DNA of 64,000 bases from Cercis canadensis (lineage: Eukaryota; Streptophyta; Magnoliopsida; Fabales; Fabaceae), in the NCBI GenBank assembly GCA_003255065.1, contig QAOA01002432.1, forward strand, positions 1 through 64,000. The letters are read 5' to 3'. The position numbers and the translations under genes are program-made. Below are positions 27,087-39,318 of this stretch, in pieces (within the stretch, counting starts at the first letter, position 1; the number at the start of each line of letters is the position of its first letter). The notes under the pieces were generated by a model, which was given only the letters and a program-made list of their open reading frames with translations, was not told the origin of the DNA and did no database searches.

Positions 27087-29264
27087 ATGGCTTCCTCTAG
27101 TGTTGGAAAGAATTATGGTATTAGTTGTGATGCTGATGATGATTGTGAATTTGTGCAAATCCCTAGTATTGTGAGTAATACAAATACTAGTGAGAATGTT
27201 GAACCACAATCCAAAAAGGCTAGATCATTAACCTCTGATGTGTAGAACTATTTTGTTAAAATTGGAATGGGTAAAGATGGCAAAGAAAAGTGTAAATGCA
27301 AAGCTTGTAGGAAAGAATACACTTGTGCAAGTAAATCAGGAACTACTCATTTATGCCGTCATGTTCCTAAATGTCATATGATTCCTAAATTTCATGATGT
27401 TGGGGAGATGTTAACTGATTCTGAAGGGAAGTTGAAGAGAAGAAAATTTGACTCTAATGTGAATCGTGAGTTATTGTCTGAATTGATTATTGCACATAAT
27501 GTTCCGTTTAGTATTGTTGAGTGGAGGATGTTTAGGAAATATCAAAAGTTTTTGAATGAAGATTGTAAGTTTATTTCTAGAAAAACTGCTAAACTTGATG
27601 TGCTGAAAAAATATGAAGTGGAGAAAGAAAAATTGAAACAACAATTAGCCCAAATTTCTGGTAGAGTGTGCTTGACTTCTGATGTTTGGATTGCATGCAA
27701 CAACCATGGTTATATATCTTTAACTGCTCATTATGTTTATGAGAAATGGAAGTTGAATAGTAAGATTTTAGCATTTTCTCACATGCAACCTCCACATACT
27801 GGGCATGATTTATCATTGAAAGTGCTTGAATGTTTAAAGGATTGGGGAATAGAGAGAAATTTTTTTTCCATTACTTTGGATAATGCTTCTTCAAATGACA
27901 ATATGCAAAACATCTTGAAAAAACACCTATGTTTGGCAAATAGCTTGTTACTTAATGGGGAGTTTTTTCATATTAGATGTTCTGCTCATATCTTAAACCT
28001 CATTGTTCAAGATGGTTTGAAAGTTGCTAGTGAGGCATTGCACAAAATTAGACAAAGTGTACATTATGTGAGGGCATCAAAAAGTACGATGAAACAATTT
28101 TTTCAGTGTGTTGAACAAGTTGGCGAGATTGATACATGAATTGGTTTGAGACCGGATGTTGTTACTAGATGGAACTCCACTTATATAATGCTTGAGAGTG
28201 TAATCAAGTATCGTCGTGCCTTTCATAGTTTGAGTTTAGTTGATAAGAATTATAAGTGGTGTTCATCAAATGATAAGTGGAACAGAGGGGCTTCAATGTG
28301 TGAATTCTTAAAGCCATTTTATACAATTACCAATTTGATATTTGGGTCATCTTATCCTACATCTAATTTGTATTTTGGAGAAATTTGGAGGATAGAGCTT
28401 CTTTTGACATCCAACTTGGTGAATGAAGATTTGTTGATTCAAAGCATGACTCATAGAATGAAAGATAAATTTGACAAGTATTGGAAGGAATATAGTGTGG
28501 TTCTTGCATTTGGGGCTATTCTTGATCCAACCAAAAAACTCAATTTCTTGAAGTATACTTATTCTAGACTTGATCCATATTATTATGAAGAAAAAGTTGA
28601 AAATGTTAAGAAGGATTTGTATCGAATGTTTGAAGAGTATGTCAATAAGGGTGCAACAACTTCAAAGACTTCTTTCAATGTGAGTCAACCACCACGTAGT
28701 ATTATTGGAGGAGGAAAAGGAAAAGAGAAATTGCCTACACTATATTATGATGTAAGTTTGCTATTGAATCTTTTTTAAACATTTTCATTGTTTACATTTT
28801 GATTACACAATATTATTATGTAACTATGTAAGTTAAATATTAATTTCATCATTTGATAGGATTTTGAAGAATTTGATTGCCAACAGACTAACAATGCCGG
28901 AAAGTCTCAACTTGATATTTATTTGGAAGAGCCAAGGCTCACAATCACAGGACGTTTTGATGTTTTGGCTTATTGGAGAGACATAAGTAATAGATTTAGT
29001 GATCTTGCAAGGATGGCTTGTGATATATTGAGCATTCCAATAACTACCGTAGCATCGGAATTCGCTTTTAGTATTGGCTCTCGTGTGTTGAACAAATATA
29101 GAAGTTCCATGCTTGACGAAACATTGCAAGCTCTTCTATGCACACGTAATTGGCTACTTGGTTTTATAGATGATGATGATTCAACTGACATTGATGATCT
29201 ATGTCTCTCTAGAAAGGAGTCAAATGTTATTATTGAGGGTAATGATGAGGAAGAAGAAGATTAA
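27087..29264 (+). pseudogene. hAT transposase with N-terminal BED zinc finger, copy 1 (two stop codons)
   Basis: The start MASSSVGKN is conserved with copy 2. Exon 1 is 27087-28751, intron 28752-28859 (GT...AG, 108 bp), exon 2 28860-29264; the gene model is 689 codons. A BED finger lies at about 27240-27374, with ligands CKAC (27297-27308) and HVPKC (27360-27374). The RNase H-like core has Asp at 27681 (SDVW) and Asp at 27879 (LDNAS). The C-terminal dimerisation domain holds the conserved ASE motif (Glu at 29058). Breaks are TAG at 27243, replacing the Trp kept in copy 2, and TGA at 28137, replacing a Ser. There is no frameshift, and the presumed catalytic residues and splice sites are intact, so decay is recent or light. 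Confidence 0.93.
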
Positions 29265-29730
29265 GGGCTTTCATAATTTGAATAGTTTTTTTAAACTTGT
29301 TATTTTGTTGATTTGATACTTTGATTTGCCTACTTGGTTTTGTAGTTATGAATGTTATTTATGCTTCATTGTTTTATTTTAGTCAAGACTCAAGTAGTAT
29401 GATTGTTATGCTAAACACTTTTTAATTAGTATGTGGTTAATGATACATTAACAATTTATTATTACAAGTTTATTTGAGTTTGTATTTTGATTAAGTATGT
29501 TAATATTTGATGTTTCATAATCAATATGTTCTCATATTCTCTAAAAAATAAACATGGCAAAAAAATATAAAAAACAGATTTTGGCCCGTTATGGCCCGCA
29601 ACTCGAAGTGGGCTAGGCTGGTAAAATGCTGGCCCGATTAAAAACGGGCTTCTTTGGCCCGGCCCGTTAAGACCCGCGGCCCAATGTGGCCCGGCCCTGA
29701 CGGGCTGGGCTGGCCCGTTAGTCAACTCTA

Positions 29731-32700
29731 CTTCTTCCTAGTGGGTCATTGTATTTGGCTCGAGATCCTGTTTTGGTTCGTCCCTGTATCTGACAATAAT
29801 ATTTTTCTTGGGTTTCACTGTATCTAGGAAGGGACTGTTTCCTGGTGGATCATTGTATATGGCCTTGGACCCTGTTTCGGTTGGGCCCTGTATCTGACTC
29901 AGATATTTTTCTTGTGATTCACTGTATCTGGGACAGCAATGTTTCTTGGTAGGTCATTGTATCTTGCTCGTGACCCTATTTCGGTTCGACCCTGTATTTG
30001 ACTCTGATATTTTTCTTAGGTCCCACTGTATCTGCGAAGGCACTATTTTCTGGTGGGTCATTGTATCTGTTACGGTTCGTCCATGTATCTGACTCAGATA
30101 TTTTTGTAATGGGTCATTGTATTTGGGACGGGACTATTTCCTGGTAAGTCACTATATCTGGCACGAGACCCTGTTTCGGTTTGTCCCTGGATCTAACTTG
30201 GATAGTTTTTTTGTTGTTCACTGTATCTAGAAAGGGACTGTTTCCTAGTGGGTCATTGTGTCTGGCTTTGGACCCTGTTTTGGTTCCTCCCTGTATGTGA
30301 CTATTATATTTATCTTGGGTTTCACTGTATCTGGGAAGAATTGTTTCCTGGTGGATCATTGTATATGGCCTGGGCCCCTATTTCGGTTCGGCCCTGTATC
30401 AGACTCAGATATTTTTTTTGTGGTTCACTGTATCTGGCCCGGGACCCTATTTCGGTTCGTCCCTGTATCTAACTCAGATAGTTTTGTTGTGGTTCACTTT
30501 ATATAGAAAGGGACTTCTTCCTAATGGGTCATTGTATCTGGCCTTGGACCCTGTTTCTGTTCATCCCTGTATCTGACTATGATATTTTTCTTGGATTTCA
30601 CTGTATCTAGGAAGGGAATATTTCCTGGTGGATCATTGTATATGACCTTGGACCTTGTTACGGTTAGGCCATGTATCTCACTCGGATATTTTTCTTGTGA
30701 TTCACTGTATCTGGGACATGAATGTTTCCTAGTAGGTCATTGTATTTTGCCCAGGACCCTGTTTCGGTTCGGCCCTATATCTGACTCTAATATTTTTTTG
30801 GGTCCCACTATATTTGGTAAGGCACTGTTTTCTGGTGGGTCATTGTATCTGTTTCGGTTCGTCCCGGTATCTGACTTGGATATTTTTGTTGTGGTTCACT
30901 GTGTTTGGGATGGGACTGTTTCCTGGAGAGTAACTATATATGGCCCGAGACCCTCTTTCAATTGGTCCATGCATCTGACTCGGATAGTTTTGTTGTGGTT
31001 CACTGTATCTAGAAAGGGGTTGTGTCCTAGTGGGTCATTGTATCTGGCCCGAGACCCTGTTACGATTCAGCCCTCTATTTGACTCGGATGGTTTTGTTGT
31101 GGTTCATTGTATCTGGAAAGGGACTGTTTCCTATTGTGTCATTGTATCTGGCCTGGGAACCTGTTTCGGTTCGTCCATGTATCTGACTATGCTATTTTTC
31201 TTTGGTTTCACTGTATCTGGTAAGGGACTGTTTCTTTTTGGGTCATTGTATATGGCTTGGGACCCTCTTTCGATTCGGCCCTTTATCAGACTCGGATATT
31301 TTTTTTGTGGTTCACTATATTTGGTACGGGACAGTTTCCTGGTGAGTCACAGTATCTGGCCCTGGACCCTGTTTCGATTCGTCCTTGTATCTAATATGCA
31401 TAGTTTTGTTGTGGTTCACTGTATCTAGAAAGGGACTGTTTGCTAATGGGTCATTATATCTAGCTTGGGACCCTGTTTCGGTTCATCCCTGTATTTGACT
31501 ATGATATTTTTCTTGGGTTTCACTATATCTAGGAACGCACTGTTTTCTGGTGGGTCATTGTATTTGTTTCGGTTTGTCCCTGTATTTGGGACAGGACTAT
31601 TTCTTGGTGAGTCACTGTATCTGGCCGGGGACCCTGTTTCGGTTCGTCCCTGTATCTAACTATGTTATTTTTCTTGGGTTTCACTGTATCTGGGAAGGGA
31701 CTGTTTCCTGGTGAGTCACTATATCTGGCCCGAGACCTATTTTGGTTTGTCCCTGTATATGTCTTCGATAGATATGTTGTGGTTCACTGTATTTGGGAAG
31801 GGACTGTTTCCTAGTAAGTCACTGTATCTGGCCCAGGACCCTGTTTCGGTTCGTCCCTGTATCTGACTCAGATAGTTTTGTTGTGGTTCACTGTATCTAG
31901 AAAGGGACTATTTCCTAGTAGGTCATTGTATCTGGCCTGGGACGCTATTTCAGTTCATCCCTGTATTTGACTATGTTTTTTGTCTTGGGTTTCACTATAT
32001 CTAGGAAGAGACTGTTTCTTGCTGGGTCATTGTATATGGCCTTGGAACCTGTTTTGGTTGGGCCCTGTATCTGACTCGGATATTTTTCTTGTGATTCACT
32101 GTATTTGGGAAGGGACTGTTTCCTGGTGAGTCACTGTATCTGGCCCAGGACCCTGTTTCGGTTCGGCCCTGTATCTGACTCTGATAGTTTTATTGTGTTT
32201 CACCATATCAAGAAAGGGACTGTTTCTTAGTGTGTCATTGTATCTGGCCTAAGACCCTATTTCGGTTTGTCCTTGTATCTTACTATGATATTTTTCTTGG
32301 GTTTCACTGTATATGGGAATGCACTATTTTCTAGTGGGTCATTGTATCTGTTTCGGTTCGTCCCTGTATCTGACTTGGATATTTTTGTTGTGGTTCATTA
32401 TATTTGGGATGGGACTGTTTGTTGGTGAGTCACTGTATCTGGCCGGGGATCCTGTTTCGGTTCGTCCTTATATCTGACTCGAATAGTTTTGTTGTGGTTC
32501 ATTGTATCTAGAAAGGGAATGTTTTCTAGTGGGTAATTAAATCTGGTATGGGACCCTGTTTCGGTTCGTCCCTGTATCTGACTATGATATTTTTCTTGGG
32601 TTTCACTGTATCTAGGGATGGATTGTTTCCTCTTGGGTCATTGTATATGACCTTGGACCCTGTTTCGGTTCAGCCCTGTATCTGACTCAGACATTTTTCT

Positions 32701-34727
32701 TGTGATTCACTGTATCTGGGACAGGATTGTTTCCTGGCGGGTCATTATCTCTTGCCCGGGACCCTGTTTCGATTCGGTCATGTATCTAACTCTGATATTT
32801 TTGTTAGGTCCCACTATATATGGGAAGGCAATGTTTTCTGGTGGGTCATTGTATCTGTTTCGATTCGTCCCTGTATCTTAATCAGATATTTTTGTTGTGG
32901 TTCACTGTATTTGGGACGAGACTATTTCCTGGCGAGTCACTATATCTGGCCCGAGACCCTGTTTCGGTTCGTCCCTTTATCTGACTTGGATAGTTTTGTT
33001 GTGGTTCTCTGTATATGGAAAGGCACTGTTTCCTAGTGGGTCATTGTATCTGGCCTGGGACCTTGTTTCGGTTCATCCTGGTAGCTGACTATGATATTTT
33101 TCTTGGGTTTCACTGTATATAGGAACACACTATTTTCTGGTGGGTTATTGTATCTGTTTCGGTTCGTCCCTGTATCTGACTTGGATATTTTTGTTGTGAT
33201 TCACTGTATTTGGGACAGGACTGTTTCCTGGTGAGTCACTGTATTTGGCCAGGGACCCTGTTCCCTATCTCTGACTCAAATAGCTTTGTTATGGTTCACT
33301 GTATCTAGAATGGGAATGTTTCCTACTGGGTCATTAAATCTAGTCTAGGACCCTGTTTCGGTTCGTCCCTGTATCTAACTATGATCTTTTTCTTGGGTTT
33401 CCCTGTATCTAGGGAGGGACTGTTTCCTGATGGGGTCATTATATATGGCCTTGGACCCTATTTCGGTTCGGCCCTGTATGTGACTCGGATATTTTTCTTG
33501 TGATTCAATGTATTTGGAACATGACTGTTTCCTGGTGGGTCATTGTATCTTGCCCGGGACCCTATTTCGTTTTGGCCCTATATCTGACTCTGATATTTTT
33601 CTTGGGTCCCACTGTATCTGGGAAGGTACTGTTTTCTAGGGGGTCATTGTATTTGCTTCAGTTAGTCCTTGTATCTGACTCGGAATTTTTTTTTTGTGGT
33701 TCACTTTATTTGGGACGGGACTATTTCCTGGTGAGTTACTATATCTGGCCCGAGACCCTGTTTTGGTTCATCCCTGTATTTAACTCGGATAGTTTTGTTG
33801 TGGTTCACTGTATCTAGAAGGGGACTATTTCATAAAGGGTCATTGTATCTAGCCTGAGACCCTGTTTCAGTTCGTCATTTGATCTGACTATTGTATTTTT
33901 CTTGGGTTTCACTGTATCTAGGAAGGGACTGTTTCCTGGTGGGACATTGTATATGGCCCGGGACCCTATTTCGATTCAACCCTGTATCAGACTCGTATAT
34001 TTTTTTTTGTGGTCCACTTTATTTACGGCGGGACTGTTTCCTAGTGAGTCACTGTATCTGGCTCGGGACCCTGTTTCAGTTCGGACCTGTATCTAACTCA
34101 AATATTTTTTTTTTGTGTTTCACTTTATCTAGAAAGGGACTTTTTCCTAGTGGGTCATTGTATCTGGCCTGGGACCCTGTTTCAGTTCGTCTCTGTATCT
34201 GACTATTATATTTTTCTTGGGTTTCACTGTATCTAGGAAAAGACTATTTCCTGGTGGGTCATTGTATATGTCCTGGGACCCAATTTCGGTTCGGCCTTGT
34301 ATTTTTTTTGTGGTTCATTGTATTTGGGACGAGACTGTTTCCTTGTGAGTCACTGTATCTGGCTCTGGACCCTGTTTCGGTTCGTCCCTGTATCTGACTT
34401 GGATAGTTTTATTATGGTTCACTATATCTAGAAAGGGACTATTTCCTGGTGGGTCATTATATATGGCCTGAGACCCTATTTCAGTTCGGCCCTGTATCAG
34501 ACTCGGATTTTTTTTTTGTGTTTCACTGTATTTGGGAGGGGACTATTTCCTAGTGAGTCAATGTATTTGGCCTGGGACCCTGTTTCGGTTTGTCCCTGTA
34601 TCTAACTCGGAGAGTTTTGATGTGGTTCACTGTATCTAGAAAGGGACTGTTTCTTAGTGGGTCATTGTATTTGGCCTGGGACCCTGTTTCGGTTTGTCCC
34701 TGTAGCTGATTATGATATTTGGCCTGG
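29731..34727 (+). repeat. Satellite block S4
   Basis: About 49 monomers. A variant with CAGACTCGGATATTTTTTTT is common here and in later blocks. Shortened type-3 monomers occur near 30065, 30845, 31560, 32345 and 32860, so the higher-order spacing is less regular than in S3. The last unit is partly deleted before the CCTGG target site of the gypsy element. Confidence 0.94.
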
Positions 34728-36040
34728 TGATAACACATTATTTTACACTATTTGTTTCCCTTATACTTAGTCTTTTAGTGTGTGTTTCTAGTGATTTTTA
34801 TGGCCTTTAGACATGTTTTGTAGATTTAGACTTGTTGGTGCTTATAGATTTTAATTGCTTAACTATTGAATTCTGGCACTGCTTATTTTTTTCACCATAT
34901 CTTTGGCTACAGATGTTCGATTGATGTGATTCCAATTTCGTTCGAAAGATGATAGAAACTTCTACATTTCATATGTAGAGCCCAGAAGCTGATTCTCACG
35001 TCTGGACAACTGAAATTATTGTGCAAGCAGTCCAGATTTTCTGCATCTACCCATCATTGACTGATTCCTTTCCTTAGGCTTGCCTATTGGACCAGAGCAT
35101 GTTTATTTGGGCCAACATCTGCTTATTGGGCCAGCACACATGATACTAGGGCTTGATCATGTTTTTAGCCATTAATAATTTAGGAAACTAGGTTTATTTT
35201 GTATTTAGGAAACCATTAGGAAACCTAGAGGAGGCAGCCAGCTAGTATTTATTCTCAAGTTGTTGAGGAAAATAGGACCAATCAGAAGAGATACGAAATT
35301 GCCTTGAGCTGCTGCTACCTCCTTTGCTGAGTTTGTTTTTATACCTTTGCTTTGTGTTCAAGTCTTCCATGGAAGGCTAAGTTCGTTTGTAATCAATTCA
35401 AGAGGAGCTAAACTTAATAATCCAGAGTTCCTGTGCTTCAACCGGGTTTGATTTAATGTAATTTGAATTACTGTTTCTTCCCTTCTTCATGTAATTGAAT
35501 GGTATTTTAATTGCATGCATGCTTTGTATGAATTTAAATCGGTTGATTAGATTCATAACAGTAATCAGATTGATAATCATACTTTAAATGTCTTTAATAT
35601 ATGGTGAACTTGGATAATTCGGTTATTAAATTAATCTGGACTTAGTGATATAGAGTGGTTGCCTAGAGTTTTAATTCTATGATTAATTGAATCCTGATTG
35701 GTAAATCAGTAGGAATTCTAAGTGTTACTGTTAGGGGTTCCAGGTAACACTTAACCAAGAATTAAATCAGATCTAGTTTATCTTTAGTGAACAAGGATGG
35801 ATTAAGGTTTGGTTGTCTGCTTGAGTTAATTGCGTTTTCTCTTATTTGATAAATTCAATTTATTGCTTTCTAAATTCTTAGTATATTGCATTCAACACAA
35901 ACCCTCCTTATTATGTTCTTGCTTAAGCTCTTAAAAGATTAGTTGTTTTGATGAGTCCTTGGGAGACGACACTGGTTGCATCCTATACTACAAATTAGTT
36001 GCAATTAGTAGTTTAATTTTGTACGGTTCAACACCCGTCA
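34728..36040 (+). repeat. 5' LTR, family A
   Basis: Runs from TGATAACACATTATTTT to CACCCGTCA. It is homologous to the 3' LTR and to the solo LTR at 9502. It ends six bases before the primer-binding site. Confidence 0.96.
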
Positions 36041-36046
36041 AAATTT

Positions 36047-36064
36047 TGGCGCCGTTGCCAGGGG
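36047..36064 (+). other. Primer-binding site (tRNA-Asp type), family A
   Basis: TGGCGCCGTTGCC is followed by AGGGG, one difference from the perfect tRNA-Asp complement seen in family B at 405-422. It starts six bases after the LTR end. Confidence 0.93.
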
Positions 36065-37464
36065 TTTCATCTAACATATTAATCTTCTTAGGACTCTTTT
36101 ATTACTGTTTTTCTTGCTTATTGTTCTTGTTTCTGGTTATTGTCTTTATCATTTTCCCCTTGTTCTACTTGCTTTCCTATTTTGTTTTCCTTATCTGTTT
36201 AAGTTTTCTTTCCCTGTTTAGTGTTTCTGTTTCTATCTTGTTTTTTATTTTGACCAACTGGGATTGAGCTGCAAATTAGTGGACTAAGAAATTGCATTGT
36301 GAGAAGCATTGTGAGGTGAACTTTGTGCTGTTATTGCCCTAGTTTAGCCTCCTTTGCCTTCTTTGTGCACTTTTTGGCAGAACTTTTTATGTTTTTTGAG
36401 CATTGTAATTAGAGGTGTCAAAATGGGTTGGCCCATCCCGCCATGCAAAAGGGTTGGGTTGGGTTAAGGTTTTGCTGGCCCGTTTGGAAGCGGGTTTTTG
36501 AGCCCGCCCCGTTTAGGTTGTGGGTTGGTGGCGGGACGGGGCGGGTTGGGGCGGGCTGGCCCGCCAGTCTTTTTTTTTTTTTTTTAAAAAAATTTCTAAT
36601 CTTTATTATAAAAATTATGTTGTCATGTTGGTATTAATCTTCTTGGACTTATTTTTTAATGATTGTTTATTACTTTGTTAGACTATTTAATTAATTTTGG
36701 TCCTCTTAAATAATTTGAATTACGTGATGAAAAATTATTTATCATTGATTTAGTGTTTAACATTGATTTAAATTGTTATTAGTCACTAATTTATTATTTT
36801 TTTTTTTTGGCGGGCTGGCCCGCCTAACCCACAACCCACAGTGGGTTGGGTTGGGTTGAGGTTTTCTCAGCCCGCCATTTGGGCGGGCCAGCCCGTCCCG
36901 CCCCGTTTGGGTGGCGGGTTGAGGCGGGCCGGCCCGTTTGACAGCTCTAATTGTAGTGATAGTTTTTTCTTGTTGTTTTGTTTCCTTTGATGTTTTATGG
37001 TTCCATTGTGTGAATTCTGGTGCCAGTTTCCCTTTGTTTTCCCCTTGCTTCGGTTTGATTTAGTGGTTTTCGCGTGTACTGTTACGATCGAAATTTTTAG
37101 CTCTGATTGACCTGAAACTTGGTCAGTTGAAGGAAAATGGCCTGACAATTCATAGTCACAGCTTGCTGTGAGGTCTGCGTTTTTAAGCCAAATTCCATCG
37201 TTTTGACCACTGTTTCAATTTTTTAAAATTTTTTATTTGATTTTTGAGTTTCATTTTCATCAAGCTTTCATCCTGTGGTGGTAGAAAAATTTTTAAAAAT
37301 GTTTAGATGGTTCAACTAGTGTTATTTTGGTGTCTTTTTGCCTTTGTTTAGTGTTTTTGGTGTGTTTTGGTTTTTGCCCTTTTCTTTCATTGCTTTACTG
37401 CTTTACTATTTCTGTGTGTTCTAGTGTGTTTTAGAGTGTTGTTGTCTTTTGATTTGCATGGTGT
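36065..37464 (+). other. Untranslated leader of the family-A element
   Basis: 1.4 kb between the primer-binding site and the first gag codon. It is T-rich and has no supportable gene. It carries the nested hAT MITE at 36410-36949; without that the leader would be about 0.86 kb. The distal part (about 36960-37200) is homologous to the family-B leader at the left edge of the window. Confidence 0.85.
36410..36949. mobile_element. Non-autonomous hAT element (MITE) nested in the gypsy leader
   Basis: 540 bp with terminal inverted repeats TAGAGGTGTCAAA and TAGAGCTGTCAAA (12 of 13 matching). The 8-bp target duplication is ATTGTAAT at 36402-36409 and ATTGTAGT at 36950-36957 (7 of 8). Ends are rich in GGCCCG, CGGGCC and GGGTTGGG. 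The middle is AT-rich and non-coding. The terminal TAGAG(G/C)TG and GC-rich subterminal repeats resemble those of the two larger hAT elements, so a related transposase probably moved it. Insertion postdates the gypsy element. Confidence 0.93.
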
Positions 37465-38669
37465 ATGACTCGGTCCTCTCATTTTGAACTACTTGAAGGT
37501 GATTTTGAAATAGAGAAAACTTTGCACACACTTGGTAGGGCACATAGAACTCCTAATAATATAGAGCATAATATGGCTGCCAATGACATTAATCCTGCGG
37601 TTGATCTTGCTGCTAATAATGGGGCTGGAAATAATGACATGCATGCTAGGGCTAGGACACTTAAGGAGTTGGCTGCCCGTAATGATAACTACCAGCCTTT
37701 GTGTATTCACTATCCTGATTTATATGTCAATTTTGAGTTGAAGTCTGGATTAATACACTTGCTCCCAAAGTTTCATGTATTTGCAGGTGAAGACCCCCAC
37801 AAGCACTTAAAGGAGTTTCACATAGTGTGTTCCACCATGAGACCTCAAGGAATCACAGAGGAGCAAATCAAGCTGAGGGCCTTCCTTTTTTCATTAGATG
37901 AAGCAGCAAAAGATTGGCTATATTATCTGCAGCCTTCCACCATCATAAGCTGGAATGACATGAAGAGGTGCTTCCTTGAAAAGTTTTTCCCTGACTCTAG
38001 ATCTGCTACCATCAGGAAAGATATATGTGGCATAAGACAAAACAGTGGATAGACACTACATGAGTACTGGGAGAGATTCAAGAAACTCTGTGGAAGCTGC
38101 CATCATCATCAAATCAATGACCAGTTGCTCATCCAGTATTTCTACGAAGGACTTCTTCCTATGGATCGAGGCTATGTGGATGCTGCTTTTGGAGGTGCCT
38201 TAGTGGACAAGACCCCTGTAGCTGTAAGAGATTTAATATCCAAAATGTCAGACAATGCACAACAATTTGGCACAAGGATGATCACCCCAGCTAGAGGAGT
38301 GAATGAGGTGCAGATGGCAGATCAACAGAGGGTGGAGACTCGTTTGGAGGAACTGACCTCCTTGGTTAGACAGCTAGCAATGGGGCATACACCGGTTCAA
38401 GCTCATGCCAAGCTATGTGGAATTTGTTCCCTGTCTTATCATCCAACAGATCAATGCCCTACTCTTCAAGATAACACTGAAGTAGTGGCTGGAGTCTTTC
38501 CTGGCAAACCTTACCAGCAGCCCAGATATGACCCCCACTTCTCCACCTACAACCTTGGCTGGAGAGATCACCCTAATTTAAGGTATGGAGGCAATTCTGG
38601 CCAACCCTACCAGCAACAGCAACAACAAACGTACCAGCCACAACAACCTAAGTACAATGCAGGTTCAAG

Positions 38670-39034
38670 CAACCAGCAGTTCCGAGCACCAATGAAGCAG
38701 CCTGTGCAGCGAATTAACAAGCCAGAACCGAGCCTGGAAGACTTAGTGAAGCAATTGGCATGCAGCAACATCCAATTCCAACAGAGGACTGAGACTAGCA
38801 TTCAGAGCCTGAAGACTCAGATAGGTCAACTTGCAAGCACCATTAGTGAGCNCAACCAGCAGTTCCGAGCACCAATGAAGCAGCCTGTGCAGCCAATTAA
38901 CAAGCCAGAACCGAGCCTGGAAGACTTAGTGAAGCAATTGGCATGCAGCAACATCCAATTCCAACAGAGGACTGAGACTAGCATTCAGAGCCTGAAGACT
39001 CAGATAGGTCAACTTGCAAGCACCATTAGTGAGC
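38670..39034 (+). repeat. Duplicated 182-bp gag segment around a single N
   Basis: 38670-38851 and 38853-39034 are the same except for one base (G at 38711, C at 38894) and are separated by one N. The second copy continues smoothly into downstream gag; the first stops at the N. This is the signature of two overlapping contig ends joined without merging. Confidence 0.88.
38852..38852. other. Single ambiguous base, likely assembly join in gag
   Basis: One N between two copies of the same 182-bp sequence. It is not evidence of a true gap of one base. Confidence 0.85.
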
Positions 39035-39318
39035 TGAAGTCTCAAGGTTCTGGCAGCTTACCTTCTCAGACAGTCACCAATCCAAAAGGCAATGTGAGTG
39101 CCATAACCCTGTGCAATGGTAAAGAAGTGAGTGCTCCAGAACCTAGCCTGCCTTCTACAGTTCAACATTTTGTTCAAGAAAAAATTTCAGACCCTGCAGC
39201 CCCTAAGGCTATCCCAAAACAGCAGCCAATCCACCTTCAGGATCAAGCAAAAAGCTCTACCCCCAGTATTCCTCTCCCCTTTCCAAACAGAGATACACAG
39301 TCCAAGAAAATTGCTTAG

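Larger units (their letters stand above)
25988..29730 (+). mobile_element. hAT DNA transposon, copy 1 (non-functional)
   Basis: 3743 bp. The termini are TAAAGTTG on the left and CAACTCTA on the right, an 8-bp inverted repeat with one mismatch. It is flanked by a perfect 8-bp target duplication, CTTCTTCC at 25980-25987 and 29731-29738. Both ends carry dense GGCCCG or CGGGCC motifs (about 26030-26150 and 29580-29725), the subterminal repeats expected to bind hAT transposase. Inside is one transposase gene with two in-frame stops. It is homologous along its length to copy 2 at 58467-62646. Confidence 0.96.
37465..39318 (+). pseudogene. gag: gag region of the family-A gag-pol frame
   Basis: ATG at 37465 opens a frame that continues in phase into pol. 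The capsid-like segment holds a typical plant gypsy gag core (about 37750-38200, including HEYWERF). A zinc knuckle of CX2CX4HX4C type is at 38416-38457, followed by a Gln/Pro-rich linker. In-frame TAG codons fall at 38050 and 39316. A 182-bp stretch is present twice around the N at 38852, adding 61 codons without shifting the frame; this is probably an assembly artefact, so the true gag is likely shorter. Gag would package element RNA. Confidence 0.9.
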
